Of a stretch of 9,885 nucleotides of DNA, positions 1 to 6,260 are shown one piece after another. The notes beneath the pieces were generated by a model. The model saw only the letters and a program-made list of their open reading frames with translations. It did no database searches and was not told the origin of the DNA. Each line of letters begins with the position of its first letter. Positions within the stretch are counted from its first letter, which is position 1. The translations under genes and the position numbers were made by a program. The stretch comes from Alphaproteobacteria bacterium (GTDB lineage Bacteria; Pseudomonadota; Alphaproteobacteria; Rickettsiales; VGDC01), in NCBI GenBank assembly GCA_016869895.1, contig VGDC01000038.1, positions 1 through 9,885 on the forward strand, given 5' to 3'.

Positions 1-1289
1 ATACACCATTGCACCTGCTTGCGCGAGAGAAGGTCAAGCACCCGGGTGTTGAGCTTGGTGTTCAGCGTATGGCGATGATAGAGCGCCAGCGCCAGCATCA
101 CGCGCTCCTTGTGGGTCAGCCCGATGAAGGTGGATTGGATGATACGCGTGAACTGCCATTCCGCGCGGTATTGCGGGTGGATGCGCCAAGCGAATTCGCT
201 GAGCACGCAGCAGGCGAAACGCAGCCGCTGCTTCGATTCGTTCTCGTCCTTGAAAGCGGGGGTCATCCAGTGATAGAGGTCACGGGCATAGCTTTCCACC
301 CGCCCATGCTGGGATGCCAAATCCACGCAGCAGGCGATAAGCCCGTCTTCCTGCTTCAGATAGGGTGACAACTGGTCATAGAGGTATCCTTCGCGGATAC
401 CTGCCGTGCTGAACACGATTTTCTTGATGCCTGTGTATTCCAGCAGCTCCAGCATCGCCACGGCTGCAAAGGGCATGGAAGCGGCACGTTTCTTGGAAGA
501 ACCGGGCAATTCGGCGATTTTGTCGGGCGTGAGTGCCAGCAAGGTACGCACGAAAGACAGGAAATCCGCCGTGTTCACCTCATAAGCATGCAGCACTTCC
601 AATGGGTAGCCGCTCTCCAGCAGGTGGATATGCGCCAGCGCGCGGAAGCTTCCACCCACCGCATAGAAGGTCTCGAACTCATAATCCTTCAGCCATTCCA
701 GCCCTGCATAATGCTCGCGAGCGTTGACGGCGGCGGCTTTCAGGTCGTTCTCGCTATCGTCCTTCAGGCGTAGTGCACCGAGCGGCAGCGTCGCTTGCTG
801 GAATACGCGCCCGTCATGCAAACGCACCAATTCAAAGCTACCCCCGCCGAGATCGCCCACTAATCCCGCAGGCTTGAACAGCGACGCCTGCACGCCTTTG
901 GCTGCCAGCTTGGCTTCCTGCACGCCGGAGATGACCTTGACCGTCACGCCGTGGGTCTTCTCGATGTATTTCACGAAGGCTTTGCCGTCCTCCGCATCGC
1001 GGATGGCCGCCGTGGCGATGATGTAAATCTCCACCACATCCATGATGCGCGCCATGGTCAGGAACCGTGCGATGGCGACCTTCGCGGCCTCCACCCCGTC
1101 AGGATAGAGCTTTCCGGTGACCGCCACCTGCTTGCCCAACTCGCACATGCTCTTCTCGTTGAAGATGGGCATGGGCGAACGTTTCATGCCGTCATAGACG
1201 ACGAGACGGACGGAGTTAGAGCCGATGTCGAGGATGCCGACCTTGCCGTCATGGACAGCAACGCCGAAGTATGCGGAACCGAGACTCAT
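1..1289 (-). CDS. ppx: Exopolyphosphatase, Ppx/GppA family (C-terminus beyond window)
   Basis: Cytosolic exopolyphosphatase of the Ppx/GppA (actin/Hsp70-like ATPase fold) family, which removes terminal phosphates from polyphosphate or the 5' phosphate of pppGpp. I translated it from the ATG at 1289; about 429 residues are visible and it runs off the left edge still open. Visible motifs: phosphate-binding loop 1 LDIGSNSVRLVVYD (residues 20-33), ATAAIRDAEDG (92-102), SGVQEAKL with the presumed catalytic Glu at 125, and the second glycine loop GDLGGGSFELV (145-155). Further on are STAGIREGYLYDQL and an HD-like stretch, LTHKERVMLALALYHRH, near the visible end. The extra C-terminal region fits the longer Ppx forms rather than the short ones. 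The start codon shares ATGA with the stop of ppk. No strong Shine-Dalgarno lies in front of it (an AAGG is about 12 nt away), which suggests coupling to ppk translation. Ppx versus GppA activity cannot be told apart from sequence alone. Confidence 0.93.
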   Translation of the reverse strand, partial: MSLGSAYFGVAVHDGKVGILDIGSNSVRLVVYDGMKRSPMPIFNEKSMCELGKQVAVTGKLYPDGVEAAKVAIARFLTMARIMDVVEIYIIATAAIRDAEDGKAFVKYIEKTHGVTVKVISGVQEAKLAAKGVQASLFKPAGLVGDLGGGSFELVRLHDGRVFQQATLPLGALRLKDDSENDLKAAAVNAREHYAGLEWLKDYEFETFYAVGGSFRALAHIHLLESGYPLEVLHAYEVNTADFLSFVRTLLALTPDKIAELPGSSKKRAASMPFAAVAMLELLEYTGIKKIVFSTAGIREGYLYDQLSPYLKQEDGLIACCVDLASQHGRVESYARDLYHWMTPAFKDENESKQRLRFACCVLSEFAWRIHPQYRAEWQFTRIIQSTFIGLTHKERVMLALALYHRHTLNTKLNTRVLDLLSRKQVQWC

Positions 1290-3475
1290 GCGGTTTGGTC
1301 ACCTTGCTTCGTGGAGGGATTGGCTATCGAAAGGCTGGGTATCTCCGGCACGGTGCTGCGGCGGAAGGCTTTGCCGCGGCCGGAAAGGCTGGGGTTATGA
1401 ATGAAATAATCATGGGCGGAGAAGGCATGCTTGTCGCTCTGGATGCGGGTGTAGTTCCCTTCCGCGTCCAGCACCCAGCTTTGGCGTTCATCACTCATGT
1501 AAGCGGTCATGATCTGCTCGAGAATCTGCTCATGCACCGTATCGTTGTTGATGGGCACCATCACTTCCACACGACCATTAAGGTTGCGGGGCATCCAGTC
1601 GGCGGAGGCGATGAACACCTTGGCCTTCGGCGATGGCAGGGGGTTTCCGTCGCCGAAGCAGAAGATGCGGGAGTGCTCAAGGAAGCGTCCGACGATGGAT
1701 TTCACACGGATATTATCGGAAAGGCCGGGAACCTGCGGGCGCAGACAGCAGATGCCGCGCACGATGAGGTCGATTTTCACGCCCTCCTGTGAGGCATAAT
1801 ACAGCGCATCGATCATCTCCGGGTCTTCCAGCGAGTTCATCTTCGCCCAGATATGTGCGGGCAGACCCGCGCGCGCATTGCGCACTTCGGTTTCGATGAG
1901 CGCCAGCAAATCCTTGCGCAGCGTCAGCGGTGCCATGGACAGCTCGCGGAACTGGCGCGGCGGCGCATAACCCGTCAGATAGTTGAACACCCGCGCCGCT
2001 TCCGTGCAGAGCGCGGGATCGCAGGTGAAGAAGGACAGGTCGGTATAGACCTTCGCGGTCGCAGGGTGGTAATTCCCCGTGCCGAAATGCACATAGCTGC
2101 GCAGGTTCTTGCCGTCACGGCGCACCACCAGCGACATCTTCGCATGGGTCTTGTAGTTCACGAAGCCATAAACCACCTGCGCTCCGGCGCGTTCCAAGTC
2201 ACGCGCCCATTTGATGTTCGCTTCCTCGTCGAATCGGGCTTTCAGCTCGACCACCACGGTCACGGATTTTCCCGCCTCCGCCGCTTCGATGAGCGCGCGC
2301 ACGATGGGCGAATCATTACTGGTGCGGTAAAGCGTCTGTTTGATGGCCACCACATTCGGGTGAGCCGCCGCCTGCCGCAGGAATTGCACCACCACGTCGA
2401 AGCTCTCGAACGGATGGTGGATGACGATGTCCTTGGCGTAAATCGCCGCGAAGCAATCGCTGGCATAATCGCTGATGCGCTCAGGGAAACGCACTTTATA
2501 GGGCGGATATTTCAGTTCGGGGCGTTCGCATTCGCCCAGTTCGCGCAGATTGGTCAGGCCGAGCACGTTCACCGTCACCACCTCTTCCGCGCGCACCTGC
2601 AACTGCTCCACCACGAAGGTGCGCAGGTCATCCGGTGTGCCTTCGCTGATTTTCAGGCGAATCACCTTGCCGCGGCGGCGTTGCTTCAGTGCGCGGTCAT
2701 ACATGCTCACCAAGTCATCCGTCTCTTCTTCGATGTCCAAATCGCTGTCGCGCACGATGCTGATGACGCAGCTCGACTCAAAGCTCGCGCCGGGGAACAT
2801 GCTATCGAGGTTGTCGATGATGACATCCTCCAGCATGGCATAGCGGTAATGCCCACGGCGCACGGAAAGGCGGATGAAGCGTTTCAGCTTCGGCGGCAGC
2901 GGAATCACCGCCACGATGTCGCGCCCCTGCACGCTTTTCATCTTCACCAGCATCGCCTTGCCCAGATTCGGCAGGAAGGGGAACGGATGCGCGGGGTCGA
3001 TGGCGATGGGGGTCAACACGGGGAACAGTTCCTCGCGGAAATACTGCGCCAGCTGGCGGCTTTCTTTCTCGCTCAGCGCGTCACGATTCAGGATGGCGAT
3101 GCCTTCCTTCTCCAACTCCTTGCGCAGTTCTGCCCAGCATTCCTGCTGGCGGGTGAGCAAGCGGTTGCTATAGGAGTAGATTTTCTCCAGCTGCTCTTCG
3201 GGGCTCAGGCCATCCGCGCTGCGCTTCACACCGCCGCCGCGCAGTTGATCTTTCAGCCCCGCCACGCGCACCATATAGAACTCATCGAGGTTCGACGCCG
3301 AAATCGCGAGGAAATTCACCCGCTCCAGCAGCGGCGTATTCGGGTTGATGGCCTCGTCCAGCACGCGCATGTTGAACGCCAGCCACGATAATTCGCGGTT
3401 GATGAAGCGGTCCTGCGGTCGGACGAAGAGTTTCTGGGAGATTTTCTCGATTTTTTCTGAACGGTGCATTGCCAT
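1286..3475 (-). CDS. ppk: Polyphosphate kinase PPK1
   Basis: Reversible polymerisation of ATP gamma-phosphate into polyphosphate; acts in the cytosol or at the membrane face. The 729 residues span the normal PPK1 length (about 690-740). The N-terminal domain begins RFINRELSWLAFNMRVLDEA (23-42) followed by ISASNLDEFYMVRVAGL (58-74). The C-terminal phospholipase-D-like domains carry THAKM with H444 and YVHFGTGNYH with H463, plus LEHSRIF with H601. The spacings 444/463/601 equal those of E. coli PPK H435/H454/H592, so the phosphorylated His and its partners are all present and the enzyme should be active. The start at 3475 is chosen because AAGAAGG lies 8 nt upstream; a second ATG two codons later has poorer spacing. 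The stop TGA overlaps the ppx ATG. Divergent from the SixA-like gene. Codon use matches its neighbours. The only oddity is a tail of about 30 residues after the conserved end. Confidence 0.97.
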   Translation of the reverse strand: MAMHRSEKIEKISQKLFVRPQDRFINRELSWLAFNMRVLDEAINPNTPLLERVNFLAISASNLDEFYMVRVAGLKDQLRGGGVKRSADGLSPEEQLEKIYSYSNRLLTRQQECWAELRKELEKEGIAILNRDALSEKESRQLAQYFREELFPVLTPIAIDPAHPFPFLPNLGKAMLVKMKSVQGRDIVAVIPLPPKLKRFIRLSVRRGHYRYAMLEDVIIDNLDSMFPGASFESSCVISIVRDSDLDIEEETDDLVSMYDRALKQRRRGKVIRLKISEGTPDDLRTFVVEQLQVRAEEVVTVNVLGLTNLRELGECERPELKYPPYKVRFPERISDYASDCFAAIYAKDIVIHHPFESFDVVVQFLRQAAAHPNVVAIKQTLYRTSNDSPIVRALIEAAEAGKSVTVVVELKARFDEEANIKWARDLERAGAQVVYGFVNYKTHAKMSLVVRRDGKNLRSYVHFGTGNYHPATAKVYTDLSFFTCDPALCTEAARVFNYLTGYAPPRQFRELSMAPLTLRKDLLALIETEVRNARAGLPAHIWAKMNSLEDPEMIDALYYASQEGVKIDLIVRGICCLRPQVPGLSDNIRVKSIVGRFLEHSRIFCFGDGNPLPSPKAKVFIASADWMPRNLNGRVEVMVPINNDTVHEQILEQIMTAYMSDERQSWVLDAEGNYTRIQSDKHAFSAHDYFIHNPSLSGRGKAFRRSTVPEIPSLSIANPSTKQGDQTA

Positions 3476-3483
3476 GCGAAGAG

Positions 3484-3490
3484 CCTTCTT
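3484..3490 (-). promoter_or_regulatory. Ribosome binding site of ppk
   Basis: On the minus strand AAGAAGG sits 8 nt before the ATG at 3475. It supports that start over the ATG two codons downstream. Confidence 0.7.
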
Positions 3491-3576
3491 TTGGGCGTAA
3501 TATCAGGACATTCTACCTGTCACTGGTTAATTTTTCGTTTCAATTTTAGCGGTTTTTTAGGCATTTGTGAGCATTC

Positions 3577-3605
3577 TTGAGGTTCTTGCGCACATCATGT
3601 AGAAT
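3577..3605 (+). promoter_or_regulatory. Sigma70-type promoter for the SixA-like gene
   Basis: TTGAGG (3577-3582) and TAGAAT (3600-3605) are separated by exactly 17 nt, giving 4 of 6 and 5 of 6 consensus matches. Transcription would begin near 3612, about 70 nt before the GTG start at 3684. It lies in the 208-bp spacer (3476-3683) between divergent ppk and the SixA-like gene. The ppk promoter must lie in the same spacer. A TAGAAT on the minus strand (3515-3510) is a possible -10 for it, but no convincing -35 accompanies it. Nothing else recognisable is in the spacer. Confidence 0.5.
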
Positions 3606-3683
3606 GATTGCCACGACGACAAGAAGCGAATCACGCTCGAACGATAAAAATGAACAAACCCCTTCCGTGGTGCATACCGGCCT

Positions 3684-4205
3684 GTGACACATTCTCCCAA
3701 ACACCTCTTCGTGTACCGCCATGCGGACACCCTTCCCGCCACCGGCAGCCAGACCGATCATGCGCGCGTGCTCTCCGAGCAAGGCGAGGACGAATGCAGG
3801 CGCGTCGGCACCTTCCTGAAGACGAACAACATCCATCCGGATGTGGTGCTCTGCTCCACGGCCAACCGCACCCGCTCGACCTTAGCACTGACGCAGGAAG
3901 CCTTGGGGCGCGAGTACCCCACCCGTTTCGAGGACGGGTTATATCTCGCCTCCGCGTGGGATGTGCTGCATTTCCTGAATGAGTTGGATGATAGTGTGGG
4001 CACGGCGATGGTCATCGCCCATAACCCCGGCCTGCATCACCTCTGCCAGCTCATCGCCAAACATGGAGACCCTGAGGGGCAGGAAGCCATCAACACCCGC
4101 TTCCCGCCAGCCACGCTCGCGCTCATCAAGCTGGATATACAGAGCTGGAAAGACCTCGCCCCTGTGACGGACGGCGAGCTGCTCGGCGTGGCCATGCCGA
4201 AGTGA
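3684..4205 (+). CDS. SixA-like phosphohistidine phosphatase (histidine phosphatase superfamily)
   Basis: A 173-residue, single-domain member of the histidine phosphatase (phosphoglycerate-mutase-like) superfamily, of SixA-type length. SixA in E. coli dephosphorylates histidine-phosphorylated proteins (the phosphotransferase-system protein NPr and the HPt domain of ArcB); the substrate here is unknown. Catalytic features: YRHAD at 11-15, where R12-H13 replaces the usual RHG context with RHA; STANRTRST with R62 as the phosphate-binding Arg; and IAHNPG with the second His at 113. The start is a GTG at 3684 with little Shine-Dalgarno. It is the only start codon between an in-frame TGA at 3651-3653 and the catalytic motif. 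An ATG at 3650 preceded by ATAAAA is in another frame, discussed under findings. Transcribed away from ppk and convergent with the pilin-RCC1 gene, whose stop is 12 bp away. A cytosolic role in phosphate or signalling control next to ppk/ppx is inference. Confidence 0.85.
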   Translation: MTHSPKHLFVYRHADTLPATGSQTDHARVLSEQGEDECRRVGTFLKTNNIHPDVVLCSTANRTRSTLALTQEALGREYPTRFEDGLYLASAWDVLHFLNELDDSVGTAMVIAHNPGLHHLCQLIAKHGDPEGQEAINTRFPPATLALIKLDIQSWKDLAPVTDGELLGVAMPK

Positions 4206-4217
4206 TTAGGCGGTGTA

Positions 4218-6167
4218 TCAGCAGGGTGGGAATTCCACGCGCGTAGGCACAAGGCGATCCGTGGTCGTGCCATCGCCGATCTGGCCGACACCACTACCGC
4301 TTCTACCCCAGCAATAGGTATTGAGGTCGCTGCCCTGTGCGCAGTTCACATTCTTGCCTGAGGTGATGGAGGTGAATCGCACACCGGTGGGCATGGTGAC
4401 GGCGGTTGGGATGACATCGATATCGCCGCCGGCAGAGCCGTCTCCCGTCCATCCACCCCAGCAATATGCCATTCCGTTCACGTCCAGCGCGCAACCGTTG
4501 AATGCCGAGATGGAGAAATCGAGGAAGGCGTTCACACCGGTCGGGAAAGTCGTTCTGGTGGGCGCGCTATAGGCGCTGTTCCAGTTGCCGTTGCCGAAGC
4601 GGCCATTCTCGTTCTGCCCCCAGCAATAGATGGCGTTGTCATCGGCGAGAGCGCAGGTGAAAGAGCGGTTATCATGCCCGCCGGTCTGTATCTTCTTGAA
4701 GAAGGATACGCCTGTCGGATAAGCGGTGAACTCCCTCGGCGACCAGCTATTGGTCGTCGTGCCATCGCCCAGCTGGCGGTTATTGTTACTTCCCCAGCAA
4801 TAGGTCTTGTTGGAGAGCGTGATGCCGCAAGTGTGCTGGTGGCCTGGATAAAGCGCCTTGAACGAGTGCCCGCCCGCTACGGCGGTGAAAGCCCAGCGCG
4901 TGGTATTCGTGCCATCGCCTACATTATTGCCGGTGCAATAGGCGCGGTCGTTATTGGCGATGGCGCAGCTGATCTCGTCTCCCACGCTGATGCTCTGCGC
5001 CCAAAGGGTGGCTGGCAATGCGATGGGATCCTGCCCCGAACCGAACCAGCTGGGTCCGGTCTGTCCGGTCTGGTTGCGCCCCCAGCAATAGACCTTGCTG
5101 TCCCTGCCGAGCCCGCAGGTATGGCTTCCGCCGGGGCGGATATCCGTGAAGCCTGTCAGGGTGCGAGGGGATGTGGTGTTCATATTGACGATGACAGGGC
5201 GCGAACGGTCGGTTGTGTTCTCGGTTCCCAGTTGGGAGTAACCGTTATGCCCCCAGCAATAGCCGAATCCGCTTTCATCCACAGCGCAGGTATGTGTTCG
5301 CGCGTGATCGGGGTTCTCCCCACGGCTGGAGATAGTCGTAAGGTATCTTCGCGTGCCGGTGATCATCAGGTCCGCCGCATTCGCCAATGCCCAGCGCTCT
5401 TTATACACCATGATGTCGTCGAAAGTATTGAAGACGCTGGCAGAACTCTTCTCTTCACGTTTCATGGTGAAGACCCCTGTGAAGGGCGTGGCCACACCAC
5501 TGGCGTTATAACTCGCATTGGCCTGTTCAATAGCGTTAGTCGATTTGAAATTGCGCCGCACGCCGCTGGCAAGGAATGCGCCATGCCCGTTCTCACCATG
5601 GCTCAACAGCGCATAGACGGCGCGGGTGGTGCGCGCGGTGTTCGCCGCGTCATTCACGGTGATGCTACCGATGCTGCAATCCCTCACCCCGAATTTGAGC
5701 GTCGCCTGAATATGGGTCATCCGGCGATCCACCGCATAGGTGATGCGCCGTCCCCAACCATCCAGCATGAGGTCGTCGGGCAACTGCAACGTGCGCGTGG
5801 GAACGACACCCGCCACCGTCTCACCGCTCACGAAATTACTGACGGGCAAACCATCCGCCGCGCCATCCATGCAGTTTCCGGGATATTTCCCCTCCGCACC
5901 GTAATTCAACGCACCATCCGCGATTGCTCCATTGGCGGGGCAAGGCAAGCGCTGGTTGGAATTGCGATAGTTCATGAGGGCGTTTTCGATGGTCTCCAGC
6001 CGCTTGCGGGTCTCTTCCGTCTTGCGGGAGTAGTCCTTCTCGCGGAACATGCTGATGCCCATGGTGGAGATGACCGCCAACACCAGAATCACCACCGTCA
6101 TCTCCACAAGGGAGAAACCGGAACAAAGGCGGCTGTTCTTCGCGCGTGTCGTTTGGGGCATGGTCAT
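4218..6167 (-). CDS. Prepilin-type N-terminus fused to a seven-repeat RCC1-like propeller
   Basis: A 649-residue secreted or surface protein. Residues 1-17 are a short basic leader ending CSG. The mature form would begin FSLVEMTVVILVLAVI (18-33), the class III prepilin motif with Phe+1 and Glu+5 (E22), followed by a hydrophobic membrane helix and a coiled alpha1 extension (about 42-65). Residues 66-280 form a pilin-like globular part with LPCPANG (74-80) and further Cys at 99 and 164. Residues 285-649 hold seven RCC1-like repeats, each reading C-x9-CWG. First Cys of each: 294, 351, 401, 447, 505, 559 and 609; the third reads CTG. Some repeats carry LGDGTTT..SP-type ends. The last residue is Cys. 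No pilus or type II secretion gene is in the window. The protein probably needs a prepilin peptidase encoded elsewhere and would be a minor pilin exposing a propeller. ATG 6167 is the most upstream standard start in the 90 bp I checked; its ribosome binding site is weak and a second ATG lies two codons in. Binding target unknown. Confidence 0.88.
   Translation of the reverse strand: MTMPQTTRAKNSRLCSGFSLVEMTVVILVLAVISTMGISMFREKDYSRKTEETRKRLETIENALMNYRNSNQRLPCPANGAIADGALNYGAEGKYPGNCMDGAADGLPVSNFVSGETVAGVVPTRTLQLPDDLMLDGWGRRITYAVDRRMTHIQATLKFGVRDCSIGSITVNDAANTARTTRAVYALLSHGENGHGAFLASGVRRNFKSTNAIEQANASYNASGVATPFTGVFTMKREEKSSASVFNTFDDIMVYKERWALANAADLMITGTRRYLTTISSRGENPDHARTHTCAVDESGFGYCWGHNGYSQLGTENTTDRSRPVIVNMNTTSPRTLTGFTDIRPGGSHTCGLGRDSKVYCWGRNQTGQTGPSWFGSGQDPIALPATLWAQSISVGDEISCAIANNDRAYCTGNNVGDGTNTTRWAFTAVAGGHSFKALYPGHQHTCGITLSNKTYCWGSNNNRQLGDGTTTNSWSPREFTAYPTGVSFFKKIQTGGHDNRSFTCALADDNAIYCWGQNENGRFGNGNWNSAYSAPTRTTFPTGVNAFLDFSISAFNGCALDVNGMAYCWGGWTGDGSAGGDIDVIPTAVTMPTGVRFTSITSGKNVNCAQGSDLNTYCWGRSGSGVGQIGDGTTTDRLVPTRVEFPPC
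4306..5261. repeat. Six copies of CCCCAGCAATA marking RCC1 blades
   Basis: The 11-mer CCCCAGCAATA (plus strand) occurs at 4306, 4456, 4618, 4792, 5080 and 5251. It encodes the Y-C-W-G core of each RCC1 repeat on the minus strand. The seventh expected site, near 4930, has diverged (CCGGTGCAATA, giving Y-C-T-G). The even codon choice at these sites suggests repeat duplication or homogenisation inside the gene rather than a separate DNA element. Confidence 0.8.
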
Positions 6168-6260
6168 CCGCAGGGTGCTGGTTGCATCAACTACCAGAAG
6201 GATAACACTAAACCGTCGTGACGGGAAGCGCTTTGGGGAATAGGCGCTTCTCTACGCGCT

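Noticed and set aside
1853..3391. Long plus-strand open frame of 512 codons opposite ppk
   Set aside because: It mirrors the well-conserved ppk frame, is rich in His/Arg/Gln as antisense frames of GC-rich genes are, and shows no known domain.
3517..3523. CTGTCAC resembling half of a Pho box near ppk
   Set aside because: No second half-site follows at 11 bp, and the orientation relative to ppk is wrong.
4190..4225. Search for a bidirectional terminator between the convergent SixA-like and pilin-RCC1 genes
   Set aside because: Only 12 bp separate the stops; GGCGTGGCCATGCC is a weak imperfect inverted repeat with no T-run.
4674..6221. Plus-strand open frame of 515 codons opposite the pilin-RCC1 gene
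   Set aside because: The minus strand has a prepilin motif and seven regular repeats; the plus frame has no recognisable domain.
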